Origin: Dehalococcoides mccartyi
GTDB lineage: Bacteria; Chloroflexota; Dehalococcoidia; GIF9; DYGU01
Direction of reading: 5' to 3'
NCBI GenBank assembly: GCA_020724525.1
Contig: DYGU01000012.1
Span: 1-46,773 of the forward strand
DNA: 46,773 bases
Both the position numbers and the translations under genes were made by a program. Position 1 is the stretch's first letter; each line of letters starts with the position of its first letter. Below the pieces are notes generated by a model. The model did no database searches and was not told where the DNA came from. It saw only the letters and a program-made list of their open reading frames with translations. Positions 26,480 to 34,828 of this stretch are shown one piece after another.

Positions 26480-27220
26480 TTGAAAGCCGAGACACGGGAC
26501 GCTCTAAAGACCTTTTTGTTTGATTTTGCACGCAAAAGTGCTCCTCAATATACTGTTGAGGAGCTGAGGAGAGCATATCCTTTTCATTCATTATTCTTTC
26601 CGGACGCAGCCTTATTGTACTTTAAGCAACAACGAAGCCTTGTGACCAGCATGGGCATGTCCTTATATCCCAAAGTTGCAGAATTAATAACACGAGATAA
26701 GTATTCGCAAGTGCATTCCAATTATGAGCTAACTGGTAATTTACCTGAGCCGATTGTAGCTACAGTAGAGCGTATTATAACTGAATTAAGAACAGGCGGA
26801 AGAAAAGCAAGAAAACCTGACTTTCAAAAAGAAACGGAGGAAATCCTGTCAGCACCAAAACATGGGCAACGAGAAGTTAGAATTATTGCCGATTTTTATG
26901 TCGGCGATTTTCGCCCCGGTCCGCTATTCCTAGAGATAAAAAGTCCGTTACCCAACTTGGACATTTGTGCCGAATCTAAGAAAAAGATGTTGTTCTTCAG
27001 AGCACTCTTTGAAGGAAGAAAACCACAAGCTTTTTTCGCCTTTCCTTATAACCCCTATGTTCGCAGAGAATTATATGCGTGGGGCTTCACCAAAAGAATT
27101 ATGGACATGGATAAGGAGGTACTTATCGCCGCGGAAATGTGGGATAAGTTAGGAGGGGAAGGAGCCTTTGATGAACTGTTAGATATAATAGAAGAAGTGA
27201 CTACGACACTCAAAATTTAA
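26480..27220 (+). CDS. TdeIII-family type II restriction endonuclease
   Basis: The 246-residue product follows the methyltransferase by 8 bases. It has GQREVRIIADFYVGDF and then FLEIKSPLPN, a D-(x)n-ExK catalytic core, with other TdeIII-like stretches (SMGMSLYPKVAELI, PYNPYVRRELYAWGFTKR). Start TTG 26480 is the best in frame, with a weak AAGGA. The adjacent methyltransferase supports restriction activity. The C-terminal motif EMWDKLGGEGAFDELLDIIE is echoed by a remnant at 27233-27401. Confidence 0.85.
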   Translation: MKAETRDALKTFLFDFARKSAPQYTVEELRRAYPFHSLFFPDAALLYFKQQRSLVTSMGMSLYPKVAELITRDKYSQVHSNYELTGNLPEPIVATVERIITELRTGGRKARKPDFQKETEEILSAPKHGQREVRIIADFYVGDFRPGPLFLEIKSPLPNLDICAESKKKMLFFRALFEGRKPQAFFAFPYNPYVRRELYAWGFTKRIMDMDKEVLIAAEMWDKLGGEGAFDELLDIIEEVTTTLKI

Positions 27221-27232
27221 CTTTCACTAAAG

Positions 27233-27401
27233 CATATTCCGCCTATAGGGAAAACACAATTGTTGGCTTGCTTTGCAAATTTTGGATATAAATAATGAGG
27301 TGCTAATGGGAAAGGAAATGTGGAAATATTTAGGCAGACCAGGAACGTATAGCGAGATTTTAGAAATAGTCGAAGAAATTAAAAAGGAAAGGAAATCATG
27401 A
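27233..27401 (+). pseudogene. C-terminal fragment of a second TdeIII-like endonuclease
   Basis: A frame here reads QILDINNEVLMGKEMWKYLG and continues RPGTYSEILEIVEEI. It aligns with RIMDMDKEVLIAAEMWDKLG GEGAFDELLDIIEEV at the end of the intact enzyme. Upstream the match continues weakly in another frame (KAYSAYREN ~ YNPYVRREL). The remnant shows that a paralogous or replaced endonuclease gene once stood here. A short ATG frame of 31 codons (27306-27401) is all that is open. Next, frames at 27398-27427 and 27418-27513 (VIGGPNWQEVAEYVPEWL) look like a further broken gene that I cannot name. Confidence 0.7.
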
Positions 27402-27495
27402 CTGAAACAATAGTAATCACTGGGTAATCGGAGGACCAAACTGGCAAGAAGTAGCCGAATACGTACCTGAATGGCTGAATCAAGTATTAAAGCTA

Positions 27496-27759
27496 TCAGG
27501 TTCTGCTCAATAGCTCACCTATAGTAACCCCAGCACCACCCTCGCCAAAGTCACCGAGGCGGAAGGACCTGACCAAGAGATGCTTTGACAGCTCCTGATG
27601 CACAGCCTGACGGAGAGTGCCAGTTCCTTTGCCGTGGACAATGCGCACCTGTGGTAAACTCGCCAGGAAAGCGGCATTCAGAAAGCGGTCAAGCTCAAAC
27701 ACAGCTTCGTCCACAGTTAACCGCCTCAGATGCAATTCCTGACTAACTTTCTGGCTCAT
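27496..27759 (-). CDS. Stand-alone Smr domain protein
   Basis: The 87-residue product is an Smr domain: ELHLRRLTVDEAVFELDRFL with the LDLR-type LHLR motif, and VRIVHGKGTGTLRQAV with the conserved HGKGTG. Smr is the C-terminal nuclease domain of MutS2; here it stands alone. It overlaps tilS by 4 bases and is the last gene of a minus-strand run. Single-domain Smr proteins are thought to be DNA or RNA endonucleases. The final residues GAGVTIGELL are typical of MutS2 ends, so it may be a MutS2 offshoot. Confidence 0.88.
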   Translation of the reverse strand: MSQKVSQELHLRRLTVDEAVFELDRFLNAAFLASLPQVRIVHGKGTGTLRQAVHQELSKHLLVRSFRLGDFGEGGAGVTIGELLSRT

Positions 27760-29159
27760 AATCTCTCAAACTCAAGGCGCAGCACTTCCTCGGTAGCTTC
27801 AGCGACCTTCACCCGGTCATCAATCCGCCAGCCAACTACCCACAAAATCTGCTCTGGGGAACAGACCAAAGGAACATAGTCCCGCCACAAGCGCGGAATT
27901 TTGGCATCCACCATAAAGTCCTGAAGCTTTTTTAGCTCGCCCATGCCCAAAGGCTGGAACCTATCTCCAGGTCGGCGCGTTCGCACCAGTAACTGAGTCC
28001 CGGTTTTATTGAAGTCAAAGCAGGCAACAAAATCGTCGTTCCCGATAGCCCCTCTGTTCTGGCTAACCTCAGCTACTACCCGCCAGCCGGGTAAAATGGT
28101 CTCCCCCGGGGTGTTGAGCTGAAATTCCCCAACCAAAGGCGGGAGGGGGCAAGGAATATCCTCCCCCGTCTTTAATATTAGTTGCTCATACTCGGTGGCG
28201 AAGACTAAACCCCGGGGTAAATTTAATCTTTTCCCCGTCTTCGGTATCAGGTTGAGCATAGCTTCAATATGCTCGGCTTCAATATCTTTGACATCCCCCA
28301 AAAGATGAAACACAGCTAACCTGACTAATTGCCTCTGTAAAGCCTGTGGCAGAACACTGATTTTAGTTTTATCCAAATAGACAGCTCCATTTTGTTCTTT
28401 AGACACTTCAGTCCATAGCTGACAAGCTTGCTCCTGCAAGAAAGAGACTTCGTCCCCAGTAATCTGAGACAAACGCCAGATAGCTTCATCAAAATTGGGA
28501 TTATACTTTCTCAGTAAAGGCAATAGCTCAAGACGAATGCGGTTCCGGAAAAAAGCCAGGGATAAGTTAGAAGAATCCATTCGGGGCCTGAGCTGATGTT
28601 TCTGGCAGTAGTCAATAGCTTCCTGTCTGGTAATAGCCAATAATGGTCGAACTACCTCCAGCTTCCTTCCCTCAACCATCATTTCGGAGCGGGGCTCCAG
28701 CCCCCGCAGCCCGGAAGTTCCTGTCCCCCGAATTAGATGCATCAAGACCGTTTCGGTGTGGTCGTCCCGAGTATGTCCGACAGCAATTCGGTTAGCCCCA
28801 AACCCTCCGGCTACCCCAGCCAAAAAACTATAGCGCACTTCCCGGGCAGCTTCTTCTAGACCACACCGCTTTTCCCTCTGATAAGCCCTGACATCAGCCC
28901 ACCCTGTAGTCAAAGTTAGACCCAATTGTAGTGCCAGGTCTGAAACATACTCGGCATCGGTATCAGATTCAGCACCACGAAGTTGATGATTAAGATGAGC
29001 CGCATGGAGTCTAATGTGAAGGCGTTTCTTATACCGATTAAGGATATGGAGCAAACAGACCGAGTCAGCACCCCCAGAAACCCCCACCACCACTTTTCCC
29101 CCAGCAGGAATCAAATTATGCTTTTCAATAAAGGAGATAACCTTTTTCTCTAAAGTCAC
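27756..29159 (-). CDS. tilS: tRNA(Ile)-lysidine synthase
   Basis: TilS turns C34 of the minor tRNA-Ile into lysidine with ATP. The 467-residue product has the N-type PP-loop VVVGVSGGADSVCLLHIL near 24, AHLNHQLRGAESDTDA near 54 and VGHTRDDHTETVLMHLIRGT, which are typical. The C-terminal domain (LLVRTRRPGDRFQPLGM, KKLQDFMVDAKIP) is present, as in the longer TilS form. It ends overlapping smr. Confidence 0.95.
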   Translation of the reverse strand: MTLEKKVISFIEKHNLIPAGGKVVVGVSGGADSVCLLHILNRYKKRLHIRLHAAHLNHQLRGAESDTDAEYVSDLALQLGLTLTTGWADVRAYQREKRCGLEEAAREVRYSFLAGVAGGFGANRIAVGHTRDDHTETVLMHLIRGTGTSGLRGLEPRSEMMVEGRKLEVVRPLLAITRQEAIDYCQKHQLRPRMDSSNLSLAFFRNRIRLELLPLLRKYNPNFDEAIWRLSQITGDEVSFLQEQACQLWTEVSKEQNGAVYLDKTKISVLPQALQRQLVRLAVFHLLGDVKDIEAEHIEAMLNLIPKTGKRLNLPRGLVFATEYEQLILKTGEDIPCPLPPLVGEFQLNTPGETILPGWRVVAEVSQNRGAIGNDDFVACFDFNKTGTQLLVRTRRPGDRFQPLGMGELKKLQDFMVDAKIPRLWRDYVPLVCSPEQILWVVGWRIDDRVKVAEATEEVLRLEFERL

Positions 29160-29186
29160 CTTCCATCCATTCTTTTTGGCTCATCT

Positions 29187-29795
29187 CTAACTCAGATGAC
29201 AGGTATCATTGAACGCTACCAGCCGCGGCTTTTTATCGCTAAAATCAAGGATGCTAACTCCGCCCGCATTAGCCCTCATTCGCCTAATATGGGATAAAGG
29301 CATTTCCAGAGCCTGGCAGATAATAGTCAAGATAACAAAGTAATGACTGACTACCACAACCACCCCATCATTATATTTGCTGGTCAAGCGTTGGATAAAC
29401 GCCCAGGCTCTCTGGGCTAAATCAGCCAGACTTTCACCATTAGGTAATTTTTCCAACTCACCCCCCTGCTGCCATTCCAGCAAAAACTCATCAAGGGTGG
29501 TGCCTAAACTCGCCATAGGTATGCCCTCAAACTCGCCAACTTCAATCTCTCTCAAATCGCGGGCAACAGTCACTTCTACGGGATGGAATTGGGCAATAGC
29601 CTGGGCTGTGTCCAGGGCTCGCTGTAGCGGGCTGGAATAAATAGCCACAATGTTTTCTCCATTTAATAGCCGGGCTAAGTCTCCCGCCTGCTTTTTCCCG
29701 ACTTCACTTAATGGAGTATCACTACTACCCCCTTGAATACGCCGTTCCTGGTTCCAAGGAGTGGCACCATGCCTGACCAAAATGATCCTGAGCAT
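29187..29795 (-). CDS. Histidine phosphatase family protein (PGM/CobC-like)
   Basis: The 202-residue product begins LRIILVRHGATPWNQERR with the catalytic His of the RHG motif. It also has LQRALDTAQAI, an EIEVGEFEGIPM stretch, and VVVVSHYFVILTII with the second His. It belongs to the branch with phosphoglycerate mutase-like and alpha-ribazole phosphatase proteins; the substrate cannot be told. It lies 27 bases before tilS and 8 after the M48 gene. Confidence 0.9.
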   Translation of the reverse strand: MLRIILVRHGATPWNQERRIQGGSSDTPLSEVGKKQAGDLARLLNGENIVAIYSSPLQRALDTAQAIAQFHPVEVTVARDLREIEVGEFEGIPMASLGTTLDEFLLEWQQGGELEKLPNGESLADLAQRAWAFIQRLTSKYNDGVVVVVSHYFVILTIICQALEMPLSHIRRMRANAGGVSILDFSDKKPRLVAFNDTCHLS

Positions 29796-29803
29796 AGGCT
29801 ACC

Positions 29804-30934
29804 TCAAGGAGTTCTTACCAAATACTGTTGAGCCAAACTTACCCTTTTAGTATAGGGGGGATGGTCGTAAAATAAAAGCTCCACCCAGCGACTGGGCTGA
29901 GCCTCATTAAGGTTCTGGTCGGTGAGCTTGGTCATAGCCGAGATAAAGGCTTTGGGGTTATCTGTCAGCCGCAAAGCCATCTCATCTGCAGACAGTTCAA
30001 GGCGACGACTTAAAGCACTAAAAAGGGGACTTATTACTAAGCCCAGAGCAGCTAAAATCAGAAGCAGCCAGGGCAAGGTAGCGGCATCACTCAGCCTGGA
30101 AAAAGCTAAAGGAGTAAGGCTAATCTTCAGCACCACATCTGCTATATAAAACATCCACAAAACACTAATTCCTTGCACCCCAATAAGCTTGGGAATATCC
30201 CGATGGATATGATGAGACAATTCATGAGCCAGAATCACTTCTGCTTCCTCCACTGTGTACTGATCAAGCAAAGTGTCACTGAGGATGATTCGTTTAGTGT
30301 TACCCAGCCCTGCCAGCATAGCATTTGCCATGGGACTCTTACTACTCAAATCCATAGTAAAGACATCATAGACCTGAGCCCGAGCCCGCCCGGCTAAGTT
30401 CAATAACCTTTCCCGGAGCTCGGTATCCTTAAGCGGCTCAAGCTTGAAGAAAAGAGATAAAAGTAGGTTGGGCGTCAGCCAGGTTAAAAGCAGACTGAGC
30501 AGGAGTAACAGAATTGCCCCTAAAAACCACCACACGCCCGGGAAATGCTCCATTAACCAGTAAATAGCCATCACTAACCCGGTGCCCAAAAGCAAGCTCA
30601 ATATTAAAACTTTAGCCACATCCCCGAGCCAGCCTCTTAATTCCTGGGTCAACAGCCCATAACGCCGGGGTAGAATAAAATCGTCATAATAGCTTAAGGG
30701 TGCCATAATTATCCCGTAGCCGAAAACTAAAATTAGAAAGTATAAAGCTGACGCCCAGGGCTGAGGAAAATCTAAGAAACGACTTATTTCAATTGAGACA
30801 CCGCCAAAAACAAGCAGCAGCAACAGGACAGCAGCTATAGCTAACTCAATAAAAAAGAAACGACGCTTAAGGCTGGCATATTTCCGGGCTTTTTCCTGAC
30901 GGGCTGGGTCAAGTTGGTTTATTGCTGGAGTCAA
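29804..30934 (-). CDS. M48-family membrane metalloprotease (Ste24-like)
   Basis: The roughly 376-residue product has several transmembrane segments in its first half. The zinc motif VILAHELSHHIHRD is near 234-247, and a later Glu is in LELSADEMALRL near 315. The layout follows the CAAX prenyl protease 1/HtpX group, and the length suits Ste24-like proteins. The start is unclear: the longest frame uses TTG 30934 without a clear ribosome site. In bacteria these proteases are linked to membrane protein quality control. Confidence 0.87.
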   Translation of the reverse strand: MTPAINQLDPARQEKARKYASLKRRFFFIELAIAAVLLLLLVFGGVSIEISRFLDFPQPWASALYFLILVFGYGIIMAPLSYYDDFILPRRYGLLTQELRGWLGDVAKVLILSLLLGTGLVMAIYWLMEHFPGVWWFLGAILLLLLSLLLTWLTPNLLLSLFFKLEPLKDTELRERLLNLAGRARAQVYDVFTMDLSSKSPMANAMLAGLGNTKRIILSDTLLDQYTVEEAEVILAHELSHHIHRDIPKLIGVQGISVLWMFYIADVVLKISLTPLAFSRLSDAATLPWLLLILAALGLVISPLFSALSRRLELSADEMALRLTDNPKAFISAMTKLTDQNLNEAQPSRWVELLFYDHPPYTKRVSLAQQYLVRTP

Positions 30935-30961
30935 ATCTTTAATTCAATTTGAGGATTCCTA

Positions 30962-31450
30962 CTATTGACGAGGTCTTCTCCTCTCATTCCTCTCTATTTG
31001 GTCCCCTATAGCAGCACCAATAATCGCACCTAAAATCAAACCTGGTACTCCCCCTCCTAAAAATCCTATCCCGGCTCCAATAAGCCCAAAGCCGGCAGCC
31101 CCTTTACCCGTTGTTTCCGGCGGAGGCTGACGAGTAGGCTCAGGTTTCTTAGCTGGCTCTAAGCTCGGGTTGTGATTTTCCTTCAATCCTAATCGCTCTC
31201 CAATCCTTTCTAACCTGTTTCCTATACTTTCAACACCATCCTCTATTTGCTTGCTTATCTGTTCCATTTGCTTGCTTACTTGCTCTATTTGCCTGCTTAT
31301 TTGTCTCCCATTAATAAGGATTATGACGGCAACTAAAATGATAAAGAGTTCTTCTCGGGATAAGGCAACAACCCTGGGAAGAACAATAGCTGCCAAAAAC
31401 AAAGCAAAAAGGGTAAGCCAGTTCCGTTCTCTTTTAAGCAAATCCTTCAA
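30962..31450 (-). CDS. Membrane protein with coiled coil and glycine-zipper
   Basis: The 162-residue product has two N-terminal membrane segments (about 12-45), then a heptad-like SRQIEQVSKQMEQISKQIED coiled coil, a Pro-rich linker (PAKKPEPTRQPPPE), and a glycine-zipper tail GLIGAGIGFLGGGVPGLILG. I know no function. TTG 31450 has AAGGAAAG seven bases upstream; the next codons upstream include a stop. It heads a five-gene minus-strand run with its own promoter. Confidence 0.7.
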   Translation of the reverse strand: MKDLLKRERNWLTLFALFLAAIVLPRVVALSREELFIILVAVIILINGRQISRQIEQVSKQMEQISKQIEDGVESIGNRLERIGERLGLKENHNPSLEPAKKPEPTRQPPPETTGKGAAGFGLIGAGIGFLGGGVPGLILGAIIGAAIGDQIERNERRRPRQ

Positions 31451-31491
31451 ATATTTACTTTCCTTTTCAATGTTAATCTGGCTATAACTAA

Positions 31492-31521
31492 ATTATAATC
31501 TGCCCGTGACTGGCAAATCAA
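31492..31521 (-). promoter_or_regulatory. Promoter of the 31450-27496 minus-strand run
   Basis: On the minus strand TTGATT (31521-31516), 18 bases and TATAAT (31497-31492) lie 42 bases before the first start codon. Confidence 0.55.
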
Positions 31522-31526
31522 GGACT

Positions 31527-32180
31527 TTATACTATCCCCTTACCCACAATCAACTTCGTCCGGTGAATAATCTTAGGTCTCTGGCTGAAGCCCAAAGCTG
31601 CCGTTACCTGCTCCGGTCTGCCCGAACCAGACATATCACAGCGTAGTCTCATCCCAAGGACACACTTAGAGTCCTCGCAACTAACAAGCCACAAATCATT
31701 TATCAGGGAGCGCAAGTCATAGTGCCGCGGTCCGGTATCTCTCATATGGTGCCACGGAAGTTCTGTTGCCGAGAGTAAAGACCGGATAGTTCCCTCTACT
31801 TCCTCCCGCCCCCTTTCCGTTTCTAACTCGACCCGGTACTCAGCCCAGCGGACCTGAGACTGAAGGGACGGAATATTTAGTCCCAACATCCAGACTTCAT
31901 CCAGACTAATACCTTGAGGTAACTGCATTCTGACTAAAGCTAAAAAGGAGTTCGGTGGCAGCCATTTTGTCAACCAGACATCCATCAGTTCCGCTTCACT
32001 AGTTACACCAATGGGTAAAGGTGCTGCCAAAGAGATCCGGGGGTGGGGGGTAAAACCCTGGGAATAGGCTAAAGGAACCCGAGCTCGACGGAAGGCTCTC
32101 TCCCAGAGCCTGACTAAATCCAGGTGGGACAAAAAACTAAGTCCCTCTCCACGGCTGAACCTGAGGCGTAACCGCTGCAT
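31527..32180 (-). CDS. DUF2344 (TIGR03936) protein
   Basis: The 217-residue product matches DUF2344: RLRFSRGEGLSFLSHLDLVR, then RARVPLAYSQGFTPHPRISL and AAPLPIGVTSEAELMDVWL. This domain is usually fused to, or next to, a B12-binding radical SAM protein, but no such gene is in the window. It is thought to act in RNA or cofactor modification, which remains unproven. The start at 32180 is supported by conserved sequence right at the N-terminus. Confidence 0.88.
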   Translation of the reverse strand: MQRLRLRFSRGEGLSFLSHLDLVRLWERAFRRARVPLAYSQGFTPHPRISLAAPLPIGVTSEAELMDVWLTKWLPPNSFLALVRMQLPQGISLDEVWMLGLNIPSLQSQVRWAEYRVELETERGREEVEGTIRSLLSATELPWHHMRDTGPRHYDLRSLINDLWLVSCEDSKCVLGMRLRCDMSGSGRPEQVTAALGFSQRPKIIHRTKLIVGKGIV

Positions 32181-32376
32181 CTCCCTCCCTGGTTATCAAG
32201 ATTTTCTCTATCTTCATTCCCCTCATTTCGGCTAATAGTCCCCCAAGCTTTTGGTCTCGGGCTTCCATAAAATTGCCCGACCATTGCGGTCAGGCTATCT
32301 ACCATATTATATAATAACATCCGCTATTTAGCCAGTCAAAACAAAGGGGGAGAGTGTTTATCAACGATTTATTTTC

Positions 32377-32510
32377 AATGTAGGGCGACCCTTCAGGGTC
32401 GCTTTTCTGTAGCGAGGCTAAAATGCCCCACAAAATCGCAGATTTTGGGACCCCGGGTTCCCATTAAAATCTTCGATTTTAATGGGTGCTCTAAAGCCTC
32501 GCCCTACATT
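32377..32510. repeat. Nested palindromic element with two strong hairpins
   Basis: The outer arms AATGTAGGGCG and CGCCCTACATT enclose GCGAGGCT/AGCCTCGC and two hairpins: CCCACAAAATC/GATTTTGGG and CCCATTAAAATC TTC GATTTTAATGGG. The stretch CCCCACAAAATC...GATTTTGGGACCCCGG resembles the trailer hairpin at 55-89 (CCCCACGAAATC...GATTTCGTGGGGACCCCGG). It is a MITE-like non-coding element in the gene-free gap 32181-32613; I see nothing else there. Confidence 0.8.
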
Positions 32511-32613
32511 TTCTGGGCGAACGCCTTTTTTCAAACAGTCTTACAAATAAGGCGTTGCACAAATATATCTCACTCGTCGGTCTAACCTATTAGCTTTTTG
32601 GAAGAAGGGTGTT

Positions 32614-33483
32614 TTAGCTTTTGCCCAAGAATAGACTGATAACAAGAATGGCATTGACTGCCAGGTAGTTCAGGGCGGTATTATTTACCGCGGGGAGGAG
32701 TTTCGCCGGTTCGTCATAATATCGGCTCACCAGTGAACTCCCTTTTAAGGCCAGAGGCAGGCTTAGCAAGGTCAATAGGGAAAGCCAGGGAAGTACTTGA
32801 ATTGCCACCCCAAGGAGGATAAGACCATAAGAAGAGAAAAGAGTGGTCATATAAAGGGTGCCACTCTTTTCCTTACCGAACCTGACCACAATATTTCTCT
32901 TTCCTGCCAGCATATCCTGATAGTAATCAGGTATCTCATTTAATATCGCCAGGGAGAGGATAAGGGTGCCTGGGATAAGGGAGCTAAAGATGGCAACAGC
33001 ATCTACTTTCAGGCTCTGAATATAGTAGCTGCCCAGAACCATTAGTGGACCATAGGCCAGGAAGATGGCTATTTCTCCCAGCCCCCTGTATATTAGCCTT
33101 AACGGGGAGCCGACATAGAAGAAAGCGATAAGGAACCCCAGGAATGCCAGGATAATAACCAGAACTCCGGTTTGCACCGTCAGATAAATCCCGATAGGCA
33201 AAGCCAGAGCAAAACAGCCTACCCCAAGCCAAAACTTGTAATGAGAAGCCTGGACTACGTTTTCGGAAAATAGTCTATCTGTCGGCTCAAAATACTCATT
33301 AAAGGCTTCTACCCCGGTAAAGGCGAGAACCATCCCCAAGAGACCAAGTAGGAAAAAGGCAGGGTTGAAGGGAACAGAGTAGTAAAAGGCGACGGCGGCA
33401 CCAAGGACATAGGGCAGAGCACCGGCAACGACGAAAAAGCGATATCTAATGAGGCGGAAAAAACGAAGGAAAAATGGCTTCAA
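32614..33483 (-). CDS. Divergent UbiA-family prenyltransferase of the peptide cluster
   Basis: This 289-residue protein has about eight membrane helices. The first UbiA motif is FNEYFEPTDRLF (N-x3-E-x2-D in place of NDxxDxxxD) and the second is NEIPDYYQDMLAGKRNIVVR, with the Asp pair kept. It should transfer a prenyl chain onto an aromatic or other acceptor at the membrane. Its start overlaps the radical SAM gene by 4 bases (ATGA), and it is the last gene of the peptide-PqqD-radical SAM operon, so the acceptor may be a modified peptide product. This link is inferred from gene order. A role in quinone or haem A synthesis is not supported by neighbours. Confidence 0.85.
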   Translation of the reverse strand: MKPFFLRFFRLIRYRFFVVAGALPYVLGAAVAFYYSVPFNPAFFLLGLLGMVLAFTGVEAFNEYFEPTDRLFSENVVQASHYKFWLGVGCFALALPIGIYLTVQTGVLVIILAFLGFLIAFFYVGSPLRLIYRGLGEIAIFLAYGPLMVLGSYYIQSLKVDAVAIFSSLIPGTLILSLAILNEIPDYYQDMLAGKRNIVVRFGKEKSGTLYMTTLFSSYGLILLGVAIQVLPWLSLLTLLSLPLALKGSSLVSRYYDEPAKLLPAVNNTALNYLAVNAILVISLFLGKS

Positions 33484-34445
33484 AAACCTAAGTCAACAAA
33501 GTCGTTGGCTCGGGCAAGGAGAGAAGGTGTTTCCGTCACCGAATTTACATATTTTATGACCTCGGGACGTTCCCAAGCTTTTATGTAACGCTGCCAAATC
33601 TCGGCTAAGCTGTGCCTCCTGACATCTCCGCAGACGAAAGGCATTGAACCGATAAGTTTGACCTTGCCATTAGCCATCAGTAGTAGACTGGCGGCAGGGT
33701 ACTCCAGGCGATACTTCAACTCTTCTACAACGCTATAGGGGTAAAAGAGAATAGCCATCCTATTTCTATATTCCTCAGCCTTTCTCTCCAAGCGGCGGCT
33801 CAGCTCTTCATTCTCCTCCTCACTAAGGCCGATTGTATCCCAATTCCTAACTGCCCTCCCGATATACATGGTTTTCCCGGTATAGAAGGCTTTGACTCCC
33901 AACTCAGCGGCCATATCAATGAGCCTTTCCGCCTCATGGCTGTTGAACTTGGCAGGAACATAGATAATTTCTGTGGTTACGCCATGTTTAACCAGCTCCT
34001 TGATGGCATTAAGGGCTTTCTCTAACTTTGCTCCGGCCCTCATCATAGAATAGGTCTCCTGGCTGGCGCCATCAACACTGATCTGAACCGAGCGAAGCTT
34101 AAGGGAGGCGAGCCTTCTGGCACTTTCACCATCAATGGGATGGCCGTTACTTTCTATCTTGATGTCGACGCCATTTTTGGAAAAAGACTCACAAACCCGC
34201 CAAAACGCCGGATAAAGTAATGGCTCCCCGCCAGATAGAGCAACATAGGGTATCTGAAGCTCCATAACCTGGCGGCAAACTTCCATCGCCTCTTGTTCTG
34301 CTAACTCATCAGGCCAAGCAGCCTGAGGTCCCGACTCCCAGAGGCAATGGATGCAATTCAAGTTGCATTTGTTGGTCATATGCCAAGCAAAGAAGAGAGG
34401 GGATTTTAAATCAGAGAAGCCTATTCCTTGGAGGTCTTTAGCCAT
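33480..34445 (-). CDS. Radical SAM peptide-modifying enzyme (PqqE/MftC-like)
   Basis: The 321-residue product has HMTNKCNLNCIHCLWESG with the CxxxCxxC cluster site near 22-29, YVALSGGEPLLYPAFW (the GGEP motif) and SVQISVDGAS. These mark the PqqE/MftC/SPASM-type branch. The C-terminal region has few Cys (MPFVCGD), so a full SPASM twin-cluster domain is not evident. It lies 10 bases after a PqqD-like gene and a small peptide gene. ATG 34445 is preferred; TTG 34454 is the longer option. The likely role is modifying the encoded peptide. Confidence 0.85.
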   Translation of the reverse strand: MAKDLQGIGFSDLKSPLFFAWHMTNKCNLNCIHCLWESGPQAAWPDELAEQEAMEVCRQVMELQIPYVALSGGEPLLYPAFWRVCESFSKNGVDIKIESNGHPIDGESARRLASLKLRSVQISVDGASQETYSMMRAGAKLEKALNAIKELVKHGVTTEIIYVPAKFNSHEAERLIDMAAELGVKAFYTGKTMYIGRAVRNWDTIGLSEEENEELSRRLERKAEEYRNRMAILFYPYSVVEELKYRLEYPAASLLLMANGKVKLIGSMPFVCGDVRRHSLAEIWQRYIKAWERPEVIKYVNSVTETPSLLARANDFVDLGF

Positions 34446-34455
34446 CCCTAACAAC

Positions 34456-34704
34456 CTATTGCATTAGTCCAGCTTGGCGCAATTGCTCAAGGAATGATGA
34501 GACATCCCGCTGTATAATTTCGCGGGATGTCTCATATTTGTGGCTCAATTGCTCTACAGCCTCGTCTATTGTCTGTGCGTTTTGTATTGCTGCCAAGACA
34601 TCCTTCCCCACTTCATCCGTAACAAAAAACTTTTCCGTCTCTTTGTCGAAAATGATAACCCCAAATTGTTCTTGTCTAATTTTAACGTGGGGGAGAAGTT
34701 CCAT
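34456..34704 (-). CDS. PqqD-like peptide chaperone (RRE protein)
   Basis: The 82-residue product has the PqqD fold: VKIRQEQFGVIIFDKETEKF, TDEVGKDVLAAIQNAQTIDE, then a C-terminal helix VSSFLEQLRQAGLMQ. PqqD-type RREs bind a leader peptide and present it to the partner radical SAM enzyme. Only 7 bases separate its ATG from the stop of the 27-codon peptide gene, and the radical SAM gene follows in the same direction. The set matches the layout of pqqADE and mftABC. Confidence 0.88.
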   Translation of the reverse strand: MELLPHVKIRQEQFGVIIFDKETEKFFVTDEVGKDVLAAIQNAQTIDEAVEQLSHKYETSREIIQRDVSSFLEQLRQAGLMQ

Positions 34705-34711
34705 ACTTTAA

Positions 34712-34795
34712 CTACGTGAACCTAATGAATGGCTGTGCCATTATCTTGCCAGTAACATCAATAAGCTTTGGTTTTTTCCATTCCTTTTTCTGCAT
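34712..34795 (-). CDS. Putative ribosomal precursor peptide, 27 residues
   Basis: A 28-codon frame reads MQKKEWKKPKLID at its start and ends MAQPFIRFT. It has a strong AAGGAGG site (34804-34810) eight bases before the ATG and a consensus promoter just upstream. It lies 7 bases before a PqqD-like gene and a radical SAM gene. The WxKPxxxD pattern recalls leaders of PqqA and of some lasso peptides, but the Glu and Tyr crosslinked in PQQ are absent, and there is no Cys. The position and size are those of PqqA and MftA. The product is unknown. Confidence 0.75.
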   Translation of the reverse strand: MQKKEWKKPKLIDVTGKIMAQPFIRFT

Positions 34796-34828
34796 AAGCT
34801 TGCCCTCCTTGTACTTAAGCCAGGATTT

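Noticed and set aside
32114-32320. Minus-strand frame of 68 codons overlapping the DUF2344 start
   Set aside because: No recognisable motif, mostly inside the real gene in another frame, and no ribosome site.
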